From the NCBI GenBank assembly GCA_023212695.1, contig JALCCG010000163.1, positions 1 through 49,016 on the forward strand: a stretch of DNA of 49,016 nucleotides, given 5' to 3'. The notes beneath the pieces were generated by a model. It saw only the letters and a program-made list of their open reading frames with translations, was not told the DNA's origin and did not search any database. Positions 1 to 10,008 of this stretch are shown piece after piece; position 1 is the stretch's first letter, and each line of letters starts with the position of its first letter. Source of the DNA: Sporisorium sorghi (Eukaryota; Basidiomycota; Ustilaginomycetes; Ustilaginales; Ustilaginaceae). Position numbers and translations under genes: made by a program.

Positions 1-43
1 GGGGGGGGGTGGGGGCGTTGCGGTTGTGGTGTGTGGGGGGGGT

Positions 44-86
<43 letters not shown>
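1..86. repeat. G-homopolymer-rich edge
   Basis: Almost pure G, with a few T and C, ending in an uninterrupted G run from about position 51 to 86. It is not the TTAGGG telomere repeat. It may be a true simple repeat or a sequencing/assembly artefact at a contig edge. Confidence 0.8.
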
Positions 87-87
<1 letters not shown>

Positions 88-1003
88 GTCCAAATATAGA
101 CTTTAGCGACAGATCGACAAGAGAGATCTGAGCGGCCAGCCGGGGCGGAGATGAGCGCATCGAGAGTTGGCGAAGAGAATGAAAGTCAAGTGGCGAGATT
201 GACTTGGCCATGCGGACACGGCGACAGCAAGACCTCGGAGCGGAGGCTGCAGAAGGAAAATGGAAAAAAAAGTGACCCAACGATGAAGCGCGAGTGCGTG
301 TTCGTGTCGAGGAGTCGGTTGGGGAACCGCTGTTGCTGTAGCGGCAGCAACAGAAGCCAAGACGACAGGATCGAGAGCCCTTATTAATACAAAAGGAGGC
401 CGGAATTTTTGTTTGACAGCCACGGCGTCTGTCTGCGAGCCTCGATCTGGAGTTTTGTATTGGCGATCTCGGAAGTTTTGTATTGGAAATTTCAAAGTGG
501 CTAATGTCGACATCATGCATCCAATACAAAAAAAAAATTAGACTCAGGCTGCAGCAAACACACACACACACACCTGCTCTGTCCCTGGTGGTGAAGAAGC
601 TGCAAATTCAATTTTTATCGGAGCGGGTCAAAGCGCTCTGAGTCGAAAAAGATTTCGGCTCTCACTCAGCACACTGCTTCCGAAGCAGCATACAGTATTC
701 CCAAGGAATCGGCGCGCTGTTCAACTGTGCGTTGCGTGCGTGCGCCGTCTCTGCTTTTTTTTTTTTTTTTTTTTTTTTTTTGTGGTGGACGATGCTGCTT
801 TCCTCTTTCGAAGTTCACAATTCGCTCTCCATCGCAGCAGCCCGCCTTCCTCTTCCGACACCACCATCTTTTCATTTGTCTGCACCGACCTGTCCAACTC
901 ATTGTTGTGTCGCACTCTTTCGCCCACGGTCACTGCTCGCATACAAGCACATTTCGACAAAGCGCAGTCCAGTCTCGTCTTCTAGCTACGACTCTCGCCC
1001 ACC
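87..1003 (+). promoter_or_regulatory. Upstream region and leader of the bZIP gene
   Basis: No convincing gene is seen; overlapping open frames here have no recognisable protein character. The stretch holds a CA repeat near 559-573, an uninterrupted T tract of 27 at 755-781, and a pyrimidine-rich leader before the ATG at 1004, which lies in a favourable context (CCACCATGG). Confidence 0.5.
755..781. repeat. T27 homopolymer tract
   Basis: Uninterrupted run of 27 T, about 220 bp upstream of the bZIP start codon. It is one of a set of long A/T homopolymers in promoters across the window. Confidence 0.9.
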
Positions 1004-3032
1004 ATGGCCACCACAGCAGCTCCTGCAGGTGCATCAGCTACCGCTGCCAACAAGAAGGCTCAAACATCATCACGCGACAATGCCGCCAAGCGCAAGTTGT
1101 CCGTATCAGACGACCAAGGCGACTCGGATTCCGATTCCGACTCGCCCTCCAGCACAAACAAACGATCCAACATGACCTCGACAGGCAAAGTCTCGGCCAG
1201 CCAGCAGCTCGTCCCCGTTCCCGGTCAGCCTGACGCTCCCCTCGTCACGAAGCGTACGCTCCAGAACAGAAAGGCGCAGCGAGAGTTTCGCAAGCGTCGC
1301 GAGGCTCGTGTCAGGGAGCTCGAGGAGCGATGTCGCCGCTTTGACCAGATGGGCCTCGAAGCCAACTCGGAGCTTCAGCGTCTAGCTCGCAGCCTCAAGG
1401 ACGAAAACGAGGCGCTCAAGTCGCTCATCGCTCGTCTCGGCTTTGCTCATATGATTCCGGCCATCATCGAATCCGTCAACAATGCAGAGCAGCAGCAGCA
1501 GCAGCATCAACACCAGCACCACCACGCTCCACACCCACACCACCCGCACAGCGCTCCCCACCACCAACAGTCCTTTGCACCCATGCACCTTGGTATGGAC
1601 GCCTGGGCACGCGCAGATCGTCCTGGCCTGCCCCTCATGAGCTCGTCAGCGCCAATGCCTCCACTCAACGCCACCGCTGGTCCAGAGCACAACAACAGCA
1701 GCAACAACAACAAGCAGCAGCAATCCAACCGCAACCGCGTCAACCCCTCGTCCTCTTCTGCTGCCGCCACTTCCGCGCCCATCTCGTCGCTCTCGCAAAT
1801 GCCCGGCCTCACCGAGCTGCTTCCCGTCACCGCCGCCGCCGGCGTCAACCCAAGCTTGCTCAGCGATGCCAACTCCAAGGCTCGCAACAAGCGCTCCAAC
1901 GAGTCGTCCACGCCTGCTGAACCTAAGGCCACCACCACGGCTCGGCCCATCGAAGACAACAACAGCACCTTTGACAACGATTGGTTCGCACAGCTCGCAC
2001 AGTCCGGTCACGACAAGGACGACATCGACGTCAACGCCACCAACGCCACTGCCAACGACGCTTTGTCGCGCAACGATCGCTCCTCGGCCAACCCCATCCT
2101 CTCGCTCAACCTCAACAACGCTTCGGCCAACAAGAACGCCAAGTCCGACAACCCCCAGAACAGCAACAACACGTCGTCGCTCACAGGCTCGGCCATGCTC
2201 GGTGCCAACGCCCGCGACTTTGGCCTGGGTCTCGCCAGCGCCCTTGGCTTGCCTCCGTCCTCGGCGTCCGGCGCAAACATCTTCCCCATGCCCATGCCTA
2301 CCCAGCAGAACGGCGCACTGCTCAACCCTAACCCCATCCCATTCGCCTTCAACCTCAGCGACAACAAGATGCCCGGCGATCAGAGCTGGTGGTCCCAGGT
2401 CGCTGCCAACACGCTCGACGCCGACGACAGCATCCTAGACGAAAAGGCACAGGCTGTGGCTCAGGCTACCGGTGCCGCTTCCAACAACGGTGCGCCCTCG
2501 CCCTTTGATCTCTCGGCCTTCCTCAACGGTGGTCTGACCCCCGGTGGCGGTGGCTTCACCTTTGGCAGCCAGCAGTTCAGCGACGATGACGCCACGGACA
2601 CCAAGAACAACAAGGCCAGCTCCGACAACGATGCTGCCAAGTCCAACAGCAACAACAACGGCAAGGGTGGCGAGACGCAGCAGAATCTCACACAGGCCGA
2701 GCACGCCCAGATGTTCCTGCGTCTGCTCGAAGCCAAGATGACCAAACGCAGCACCAGCCCGTACGCTCAGCTTGGCTTCCAGCCTCCCATGCACCACCAG
2801 CAGTTTGCTGCACAGCAAGCTGGTCCGAGCTTCTCGGATGCCAGTTCGTCCTCTTCCTCGTCGTCATCTGGCAACAATGCCGCCGGCGCCAACAAGGACG
2901 ACGACGACTCGTCGCTCTCGCCCATCAACGTCTACACGCGCCTGGCGCAGCATCCCGCCTTTCTCTCCACCAACGCCAGCGAGCTCGAGGAGCTTGTCGA
3001 TTCTATCGGATCGTCGCAGCAGCGTCAGCAAC

Positions 3033-3063
<31 letters not shown>

Positions 3064-3331
3064 GCTATTCCAGCCGCCGTTCAACAAGCGCAAGGCTGCC
3101 GCCTCGACTAAAGCGGCGCCGGCGCTGTACCTCCCCACTTCGGGCTTGACGCCTAGCATCTACGGGCCTAATGGCGCAGCCTCGCTCGCCAACCGCTCGC
3201 CGTCGTCGGGTGCTTCGTCGAACGACAAGGAGCTCGAGGTGAACGAGAACGCTGTGACCAAGATGCTTGGGCTGCTCGACCGCAAGACGTCGCGCGACGC
3301 TGCTACGGCCGGAAGCGGGCTTGCTTTCTAG
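1004..3331 (+). CDS. Yap-type bZIP transcription factor
   Basis: Predicted nuclear DNA-binding regulator of 775 residues from a single exon. The bZIP spans about residues 84-147: the basic region reads NRKAQREFRKRREAR, with the Gln and Phe typical of the fungal Yap/Pap1 class, followed by leucine-heptad residues. An acidic-serine stretch precedes it. The rest is low complexity: His/Gln-rich after the zipper, Asn/Ser/Ala-rich in the middle, and a polyglutamine run near residue 670 coded by CAG repeats. I find only one cysteine, inside the zipper, so the cysteine-rich redox domains of Yap1/Pap1 are absent and an oxidative-stress sensor role of that kind is not supported. The start is the first ATG after the leader and has a good context. 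Target genes cannot be told from the sequence. Family call firm; specific function unknown. Confidence 0.88.
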
Positions 3332-4094
3332 ATCTTGTTATAGTGTGGTTCCTTTGTTGTTGTGTTTGTTGTTCGCATAGTACTTTGTTCCTTGTCTCCT
3401 GTCGCATCGTTTCACCGCTCTCTCTCGTGTCGTCATGCGGACTGTTTTCTGGGCTCTTGTTTCCTGTTCATCTTGTGGAAAGCTTCTGTCTCTCTATCTC
3501 TCTGTCTGTGTGTGTCGGTTTGTTACAAGCTCATTTCTCAAGTCGAGCGATTGTTTGTTTGTTTAGTCGTGCGTATGAACGTCTTTCGCTGGACACATGG
3601 GGATGGCTGTGTGTTTCGAGACTGGCCACGCCGCTCGATGCACAGGTTCAGTGCATGGAAGCGATGCGCATTGGATCAGACATGGACCGAGCCACGTTTG
3701 GAGCTCTTCGCCGCGCTTTGCAGGACGAATTGAGTCTGTCTTCTACAGCGGCGGAGGACGACGCACAACAAGGCGAGAAGGGCACCGACCTTGTAAGGTG
3801 GTAGAACAGCAGCCTGCTCCAACAACTGCCTCCTCATCTCCCACTTTGACACATACACACAAAGGTCGCAGTAGATGAGCGAGACGTCCGAACAAGAAAG
3901 ATTCAAAACAGCAGAACCCGAACAGAAACAATGCGAGAGAGAAGAGCGATATCGAAGCTGATGCGATGCTGAACAAGGCGAACGAGAGAGATGGGTGTCC
4001 TTTCAGAAAATGCGAAAGTGGACCGAGTCGAGAAGCCATCAAGGGGGGGCACAAAGCTAGCAACGAGGCTGAGCTTGCGCGAAACTCTCTACAC
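3332..4094. other. Convergent intergenic region
   Basis: Lies between the 3' ends of the bZIP gene and the TRI14-like gene. It starts T-rich, as expected of a 3' UTR. The small open frames here show no domain, signal peptide or conserved-looking motif. Confidence 0.5.
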
Positions 4095-5165
4095 TCAGAG
4101 CAAGTTGTAGATCCTGTACAGCGGGAACTGGCTCCTGCCTCCATGCGCACCTTCGCCAAAGTACGCTCCGCCGCCGTACACCTCCTGCTGTCCGCCAAAG
4201 TTGGCCTCGGTCACGACCGTCAGCGAGTTGGACCCAAATTCGCTCCTAGTCGACGCTTTGACCGAGGCGGTGCGCCAGCGGTCGCTGGACTGGAACCTGT
4301 ACGCATTAGGCGCCTTGGCGCCAAACAGGTTGGTCCTACCGCCCACACGCACGGGGTGGAGCTTCTCGGTGCCGTCGACGCTGCCGAAGCCATCGCCGGT
4401 CAGCTGGACGGGGATGGCGGTGGGGGTGGGAGCGTTGAGGTCGAAGGCGGTGAGCGGGCGCGGGCCGCCGAAGGCGACGAGCACGTTGTCCTCGGGCACG
4501 TACGCTACGCCTGTGTACCCGGGCCGCTGGCTGCCGTCCGACGCCTCGGAGAACCACGGCGTGATCGTCCTCCCGTCCGGGGATACCTTGGCAATCGCAG
4601 GAATACCCAGCGCGAAGACGACGTACGAGTTGTCCTTCGCGTCTTGCGCCGACGCCACCGGCCCGAAGGGGAGCGTGCCCGTCTGCTGCTCGAACTGCGT
4701 CTGCACGCCGTTCAGCGACACACTCCACGCCGGCGCACTGCTGGCACTCACAGGCAGGTTGAACCGGTGGAACGAATCCGCTCCATCCGGCCGCTGCCCG
4801 CCGTCAAACCGGAACGCAGCCGCGTTCTTGGCGACGGCAAACAGCTTGTCGCCCGCGCCGTTGATCGACAACCCCGCCATCTGCTGATCTCCATTGCCAT
4901 CCGAAGACACGCCGGGGATGAGCACGTTGAAGTGCGACCCGCCGTTGGCGTTCCACACCGACACGCGGCCTTTCCAGAGGTTGGATTGGTAGAGCAGGTT
5001 GCGCGCCTTGTCGAAGATCGTGTCTTCAGGGTAGAGGTTCTTGACGTCGATGTTGTACACGTCTGGGATGGGCGCTCGAGATTGTACGGGGACAGGGAGG
5101 GCGTTGAGGCAGGTGGATGAGACCGCTGCGAGTGCGACGAGGGTTGTGGTGATGCTCAGCTTCAT
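4095..5165 (-). CDS. Secreted TRI14-like beta-propeller protein
   Basis: A 356-residue protein starting MKLSITTTLVALAAVSS, a clear signal peptide with a likely cleavage near residue 20-30, so it should be secreted. The mature part has the features I associate with fungal TRI14-like proteins: PEDTIFDKARNLLYQSNLW, KGRVSVWN, a QQMAGLSI segment, and repeated VWxV/GY.GVAYV blades resembling the SMP-30/lactonase-type six-bladed propeller. TRI14 was first described in the Fusarium trichothecene cluster and affects virulence on wheat; its biochemical activity is not established. No trichothecene synthesis gene (terpene synthase, P450) is seen nearby, so this is a stand-alone family member and not evidence of toxin production. 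The frame is open upstream to 5393, but the ATG at 5165 is chosen because it begins the signal peptide. The TRI14 assignment is from recall of family sequence and would need a profile search. Confidence 0.75.
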   Translation of the reverse strand: MKLSITTTLVALAAVSSTCLNALPVPVQSRAPIPDVYNIDVKNLYPEDTIFDKARNLLYQSNLWKGRVSVWNANGGSHFNVLIPGVSSDGNGDQQMAGLSINGAGDKLFAVAKNAAAFRFDGGQRPDGADSFHRFNLPVSASSAPAWSVSLNGVQTQFEQQTGTLPFGPVASAQDAKDNSYVVFALGIPAIAKVSPDGRTITPWFSEASDGSQRPGYTGVAYVPEDNVLVAFGGPRPLTAFDLNAPTPTAIPVQLTGDGFGSVDGTEKLHPVRVGGRTNLFGAKAPNAYRFQSSDRWRTASVKASTRSEFGSNSLTVVTEANFGGQQEVYGGGAYFGEGAHGGRSQFPLYRIYNLL

Positions 5166-6097
5166 GGTGGAGCCGGGACGAGCTGGGACGAAGCGATCGA
5201 GGCGTGTTCTGGCTTCTTGGAAGAGGTAGGGTGGAAGTGGCTCAAACAAGAACAGGTAGAGACAGCGTGTGAGATGGAACGAGCGTGATGATGAGACAGA
5301 AGAGAAAGAGGGAGCGGTAACGATGATGATGAAGTGAGAGAAGGAGGTCACGAAAGGATCGAGCCAGTACACAGACGGAGCAACAGCAGACATCGACGGC
5401 TTCTCTTTTAGCTAGTCCCCCCCCACACACAAGCATCCCCCCCTGCAACACGACGATCGACGCAGATCGCTCAGACAGCACCAACTCCAGCCTCGACCCA
5501 CGCTTCAAAGCAACGCCCAGATGGCAACGCCGCTTCTAAATTTAGATTGTCAAGCGACGTCTACAAGGTAGTGGCGTCGTCTCGTCATAGGGTGGGCTTG
5601 CTCTTAGCGAGCGCTCGATCGTGTGTTGTTCCGTTTGTACGTCTTTCATAGTCAACGGCCGGCAAGGACGGAATGCGCTCACAACCGGATGGTTTGCCGC
5701 TGCCTGGCACGCAACAGTCGGCACCGAAAGGCTGAAGCGGCGTGGGGTAGATGTGGGTGGCGCGGTCAAGGTTTGTCAGGGGCCTCGTCTCACGGCGACT
5801 GTGTATCGATGGCTCGAGGCAACGTGCAATGCATGCTGTATGCAGGTGACATGTCTCGACGCTCGAAGAATGGTTGCCACTGCGGAAAGGAAAAAAAATA
5901 AAAAATAAAAACGATTTTCGCAAGTGACAGCTCGCCTGGCACGTCGCTCACAGCTCGACGGCGATCAATGAGCTGGCATAAGGAACCCCTTGCCAGCCGG
6001 AGCTTCTTGTTGATCGACAGCCCATTGCACCGAGAGCAGCTGATCCACATCCTCAAACAGGCTTCGTGAGTGGCGTAACATGGACTTTCGCGCTGAA
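5166..6097 (-). promoter_or_regulatory. Upstream region of the TRI14-like gene and 3' side of DCC1
   Basis: Contains the leader and promoter of the minus-strand secreted-protein gene, then the downstream flank of DCC1. A run of eight C lies near 5417-5424. No gene or RNA is recognised; open frames overlap on both strands without protein-like character. Confidence 0.4.
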
Positions 6098-7435
6098 CTA
6101 GTACTTGACACGAGCCGAATACATCACCACATCCCTCCAAACGCTCTTGGCCTTGCCATCTTTGCCCAGCACCTTCTTATCCTTGTTCCACTGGCGCTTC
6201 TCCGCATCGCTGAGCTCCCAATCGAGCACCTTTGTCCTGCTGGCACGCGTGAACTTCAACAGCAGGCTGTCCTTCTTCTTGTCGTTGAGCGCGAGGTCTT
6301 GGATGAACGGCAGCAGGTCGGCGGCGAGCCACGCAGGGCGGGTGAGGAAGAGGTCCTGAAAGCGTGCTGCTGGGTCGGCGGGCAGTTTGTGCGTCGAGAA
6401 GAACTGGATTTTGATCGAAGCGGGGTTCGGGTAGAGCGCGACGCCGGGCGTTGGGGCGGGGGTGAGGATGTAGTAGCCTGACAGTACATCGAGGTTGGCG
6501 AGCGCGCGGAAGTCTGGGGAGAGGCACGAGTCGTGCCATGTGCGTGTAAAGTCTGCGAGGGGGATGGCGATGCGCGCGGTCGACTTGAGCGCCTGCACGC
6601 CGAGGAAGTGGACGATGGCTTTCGTGTCGAGCGCAACGCTGTTCGGATCAGTGGCGTTGCGAGCTCCAAAGAACTGCGTCAGCAGCGCCGTCACCACCTG
6701 CGGCCGCAAACCGTGCACCGAGTGGAGCGCATCGACCGTCTCCTGCAGCGGCACACTGTCCGGAATGAGCGCGTGCAAGTCCAGGTGCGAGATGAGGACC
6801 TGCAGCGCCGACACCGTCCACGCAGGCGCAATGCGGCGCATGTAGCCGTCCATCTCGATGATGTGGTGGTGGACCAATCCAGCTTCGAGCTCGGCCGGAC
6901 TGGCCTGGACGATGCTCTTGAGCTGCTTGAGCGTGTACTTGCTCACCGGCCTCGCTTTCCCTGGTGCTGCTCGCCTCTCTTCCTCCTCCTCGCCTTCGTA
7001 CTGCGACGCCCTGAGGAGACCCAGCAGACGATCCAAGCGAGGCACGACGGGGGCGAGCTCCAGCGTGTCGGTGACATTGCTGCGCAGATAGAGGGCTGGT
7101 TTGCTGGGTCCCGCGTCGTCATCGCCGGCAGCACGAGGAGCTGCATCGATGTTGCACAGCAGCAACGAGTTGGACTGCGACACGGCTCGTAGCGCCAACG
7201 TCTGCGTGTCGGTCACGAGGACAGCTTGATCGTCGTATCTGCCCTTTATTGTGAGTCGTGTAGGGTGGGTCTTGCGCTTCTTTGCTGCTGGCTCCGAGGT
7301 GGATTCTGAAGCATCCTTCTTGTTGGCGGAAGGGTCAAAGAGGTGAAGCAGCTCGTTTGGGATCTCGAGTAGGTGATACTGTGGCAGTGGCAGTGGTACT
7401 GAACACAGCTCTATTGATGAGGATGATGTCGCCAT
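6098..7435 (-). CDS. DCC1: Sister chromatid cohesion protein DCC1
   Basis: A 445-residue homologue of Dcc1, a subunit of the alternative clamp loader Ctf18-Dcc1-Ctf8-RFC, which acts on PCNA at replication forks and supports sister chromatid cohesion. The N-terminal half has the family pattern: YHLLEIPNELLHLFD near the start, then IKGRYDDQAVLVTDTQTL and SNSLLLCNI, and TLELAPVVPRLDRLLGLL. The C-terminal winged-helix part includes YTLKQLKSIVQASPAELE and the HIIEMDGYMRRI segment. Length is slightly above the usual 380-400 because of acidic/Ser-rich insertions. An in-frame ATG exists 17 codons upstream (7486), but that extension is His/Thr-rich and unlikely to be conserved. It is divergent from TRM10 across a 311-bp shared promoter with E2F/MluI-box-like sites, which suits an S-phase gene. 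Confidence 0.9.
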   Translation of the reverse strand: MATSSSSIELCSVPLPLPQYHLLEIPNELLHLFDPSANKKDASESTSEPAAKKRKTHPTRLTIKGRYDDQAVLVTDTQTLALRAVSQSNSLLLCNIDAAPRAAGDDDAGPSKPALYLRSNVTDTLELAPVVPRLDRLLGLLRASQYEGEEEEERRAAPGKARPVSKYTLKQLKSIVQASPAELEAGLVHHHIIEMDGYMRRIAPAWTVSALQVLISHLDLHALIPDSVPLQETVDALHSVHGLRPQVVTALLTQFFGARNATDPNSVALDTKAIVHFLGVQALKSTARIAIPLADFTRTWHDSCLSPDFRALANLDVLSGYYILTPAPTPGVALYPNPASIKIQFFSTHKLPADPAARFQDLFLTRPAWLAADLLPFIQDLALNDKKKDSLLLKFTRASRTKVLDWELSDAEKRQWNKDKKVLGKDGKAKSVWRDVVMYSARVKY

Positions 7436-7746
7436 CGTGTGTGTTGTATGTGTGTGAAGTGTGGAATTGTCGAAGTCAAGAGGCAAGAAAGAATGAGCGA
7501 GACCAACACCTTTTTTTTTCTTGGCGCGAATCTCACGCGTCGCGTCAAGACAGCAATTCCAACGCCCGATTTTTTCCTCGCTTTTTGGTGGAGGTGAGCG
7601 GGACTCGGAACTCGGACTTGACTGCGACTAGGCCTCGATCCCCTTTTTTTTTTTTTCTTTTTTTTCTTCTTCTGCTGGAATGAAGCATTTCGTTCATTCG
7701 ACTTCGACCACCTTTACACTGATACTGCGATCCGACTTCAGGCAAG
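7436..7746. promoter_or_regulatory. Divergent DCC1/TRM10 promoter
   Basis: The 311-bp intergenic region drives both genes. It holds TTGGCGCGAA (7521-7530), close to an E2F-type site, and ACGCGT (7535-7540), the MluI cell-cycle box recognised by MBF in yeasts, followed directly by CGCGTC. Nearer TRM10 is a pyrimidine stretch with T13 (7644-7656), C and T8 (7658-7665). Factor binding is inferred from motif match only. Confidence 0.6.
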
Positions 7747-9087
7747 ATGGACAGCGAAGCAGAAGCATCCGCATCCGCATCCGCATCCGCATCGCCAGCT
7801 GGGTCCACCTCCAAACATGCCGGCCCGTCAATCGTGGTGCCTCCAGGCATGTCCAAGAACGCCGCCAAGAAGCTCGCACGCAAACAAAAGCTCGAGGCCA
7901 CCAAACACGAACGCCGAGCCGCCGAACGTCTCAAGAAGAAGGAGAACAAACGAGCACGCTTCCTCGCTGCACAAGAGTCCGAACAATCTGCCGGATCTAG
8001 CAGCAAGCGGCAGTCCACCAACGATGAGGACGATGCCCATTCGCAGGGGAAGAGCAAGAAGCTGAAACCGGACCGAGGTGAACGCATGTCAAGGCGCAAA
8101 GAACACTTTGACGCTCGGATCGTCATCGATTGTGGATTCGACGAGCTGATGGTGGACAAGGAAGCGTCTAGCATGACGCAGCAGCTCATGTACCTGTACT
8201 CGGCCAACAGGAACGCCAAGACGCCCTTTGGCGAGCTCATCTTGACTGGGCAGGAAAAGCCGGGGGATTGTCTGAAGGATGTTGATCCGGAGCAGCTTTC
8301 GCTGGTACCAGCAGCCGAGGCGTCGACGTCTGCAGCAGGGCAAGCAGCAGAATCGAGCACCAATGCTGGGAGCATCGAGAACAACAGGATCGGCCAAGCT
8401 ATGGACGGCAAGCTCCAAGGCGTCTGGAGGCGGTGGAAGCGCGTCACCATCTACAAGCACGGCGGTATCGAATCGCTCCTCTCCAGCGCTGAGTCTCCAT
8501 CTTCGACGCCAGCGGCAACCGAGAGCACCGCAAACGACCGACAATTCGCTCTAGAGGAAACACGCCAAGCGCTGCACCGCATCGCGCGCTCAGACGCCAT
8601 CTACCTCACCGCCGACACCGACGACACGCTCACCGAACTCGAGCCGGGCAAAACGTACATCATCGGCGGCATCGTCGACAAGAATCGGTACAAGGGTCTG
8701 TGTCGTGCCAAAGCGGACCGTTTGGGAATTCGTGCGGCCAAGCTGCCTCTGTCGCAGTCGATGTTGGAAGCGGTCGAGCGCAATGTTCGGTGTCAGGGCG
8801 AGTCGATTCAGGAGGAGGGGGCTGGTGCGGATGGGGAGGGTGAGAAGGGGTTTGTGGGGAGGAAGGTGTTGACGGTCAATCAGGTGGTGGAGATCTTGAC
8901 TGCGTGGACAGAGACGAGGGACTGGGTCAAGGCGTTGGAGAAGGCGTTGCCGAGGAGGAAGCTCAAGCAGCGTGGGCCTGCGGCAAAGGCGGCGAGCGAG
9001 ACGGCGCCGCAGAGCAAGGACGGGGCTGAGACTGGGACGGCAGGCGATGACGAAGACGAAGATGCAGCGAGGAACGAGCACGCATGA
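7747..9087 (+). CDS. TRM10: tRNA (guanine-9-N1)-methyltransferase TRM10
   Basis: A 446-residue SPOUT-family methyltransferase that would use S-adenosylmethionine to methylate N1 of guanosine 9 in tRNAs. The N-terminus is an Ala-Ser run coded by a GCATCC hexamer repeat (7765-7794), followed by a basic Lys/Arg-rich coiled region (residues about 37-70) typical of the family for tRNA binding. The catalytic domain begins near residue 115 with IVIDCGFDELM. It continues with TADTDDTL (about residue 287) and GGIVDKNRYKGL (about residue 306), whose Asp matches the proposed catalytic aspartate of Trm10. It ends with VLTVNQVVEIL and LPRRK. An insertion of about 40 Ala/Ser-rich residues lies between the first and second motif blocks. 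The acidic tail is low complexity. The first in-frame ATG is taken as start. Confidence 0.92.
   Translation: MDSEAEASASASASASPAGSTSKHAGPSIVVPPGMSKNAAKKLARKQKLEATKHERRAAERLKKKENKRARFLAAQESEQSAGSSSKRQSTNDEDDAHSQGKSKKLKPDRGERMSRRKEHFDARIVIDCGFDELMVDKEASSMTQQLMYLYSANRNAKTPFGELILTGQEKPGDCLKDVDPEQLSLVPAAEASTSAAGQAAESSTNAGSIENNRIGQAMDGKLQGVWRRWKRVTIYKHGGIESLLSSAESPSSTPAATESTANDRQFALEETRQALHRIARSDAIYLTADTDDTLTELEPGKTYIIGGIVDKNRYKGLCRAKADRLGIRAAKLPLSQSMLEAVERNVRCQGESIQEEGAGADGEGEKGFVGRKVLTVNQVVEILTAWTETRDWVKALEKALPRRKLKQRGPAAKAASETAPQSKDGAETGTAGDDEDEDAARNEHA
7765..7794 (+). repeat. GCATCC hexanucleotide repeat in TRM10
   Basis: Four perfect GCATCC units and a fifth GCATCG unit encode alternating Ala-Ser near the TRM10 N-terminus. 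Such in-frame hexamers can vary in copy number between strains. Confidence 0.9.
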
Positions 9088-9315
9088 AAAGTGATGCAAA
9101 TTGATACCAGATCAAGCCAGTGGTTAACCGAGTGAATGAGTGAGAGACTGTCAATAGGACTGATGCAAGGCAAGAAAGCGAAAGGGAAACCGCAGAAAGC
9201 AAAGCAAACAGATCGAAGACGAATGAAAGTTTTGAAAAGAGGGTGGAAGTGGTCGCTACCGGTAGAGACCGACATTCGCACACGCTCGAAAGCGCACAGC
9301 CGAGGAGCTCCACGC

Positions 9316-10008
9316 TCAAGGCGCAAACGCGATCACAGCGGTGAAGAGCACACTCGCCGTCACAAGAAGCACCGGCAGCGACTTGGCCTTCCTTGCCGCA
9401 CCCGAGGTCGAGTTCATCCTCGAGTTGGACCCCGCCGAGCTTCCCGTCGCCGCACCGTCGCCGTTGCTCTGTACCGAAGGCGCTGTAGTCTGCACCACCA
9501 GCGCTGCTGCTGCTGCTGCTGCTGCTGCGGACTGCGTCATCTGCGTCGTTGCTGCCGCGAGCGGTGTCGAGCTGCTGCTGCTGGCGCTGTGACTCTTAAC
9601 AACGTGTTTGTGGAACGCAGTGGCAAACGGACGCGCGTGCTTGAACGTGCTCGTCAGCGTGTGGTGGTGCTTCGGCTGGCGATTCACACACGTAGCAGCT
9701 GCACCGATGTGGTCGAAATGGCACTCCAGATGCGCACCCGAATTGTCCTTGGCGGAAAAGTAGTTGTGCGATTCGAGAAACTTTTGGTCCTCGACAATGT
9801 GCGTCGTGTGGCCGTTGATCGAGGCGTACTCGTGCGCGCGTACGTTCCACACCGTGGCGGCGGCACCGTCGGGGGCGGTTGTGGTGGCGAGTGGGGTTGG
9901 TGCGAAGCGGATCGAAACGTCGCCGTCGAGCTTGGTCATGGCGTGCTCAAGGCTGCTGATCATCTGGTCGACGCCAGGTGCGAAGAGCGATACTGTCGAG
10001 GTCGGCAT
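9316..10008 (-). CDS. Ser/Ala-rich protein with GPI-like C-terminus
   Basis: A 230-residue open frame. The C-terminus has the layout of a GPI-anchor signal: small residues (about 200-206), a short basic spacer (RKAK) and a hydrophobic tail PVLLVTASVLFTAVIAF. The middle is Ser/Ala/Thr-rich as in cell-wall proteins, with a polyalanine run near residue 160. The N-terminal TSTVSLFAPGVDQ resembles the segment that follows the signal peptide in many fungal GPI-anchored proteins, yet no signal peptide is present. A 3' splice acceptor-like CCATCTAG lies only 9 nt before the ATG (minus strand), with the frame open between, so a short upstream exon carrying the signal peptide may be missing from this model. 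I could not find a convincing one in the next few hundred bases. Function unknown. Confidence 0.6.
   Translation of the reverse strand: MPTSTVSLFAPGVDQMISSLEHAMTKLDGDVSIRFAPTPLATTTAPDGAAATVWNVRAHEYASINGHTTHIVEDQKFLESHNYFSAKDNSGAHLECHFDHIGAAATCVNRQPKHHHTLTSTFKHARPFATAFHKHVVKSHSASSSSSTPLAAATTQMTQSAAAAAAAAALVVQTTAPSVQSNGDGAATGSSAGSNSRMNSTSGAARKAKSLPVLLVTASVLFTAVIAFAP

Noticed and set aside
1..86. Possible telomere at the left edge
   Set aside because: The repeat is G homopolymer with sparse T, not TTAGGG units, and a normal gene follows within 1 kb.
4095..5165. Part of a trichothecene-type gene cluster
   Set aside because: No terpene synthase, P450 or acetyltransferase is present in the window; the neighbours are housekeeping genes.
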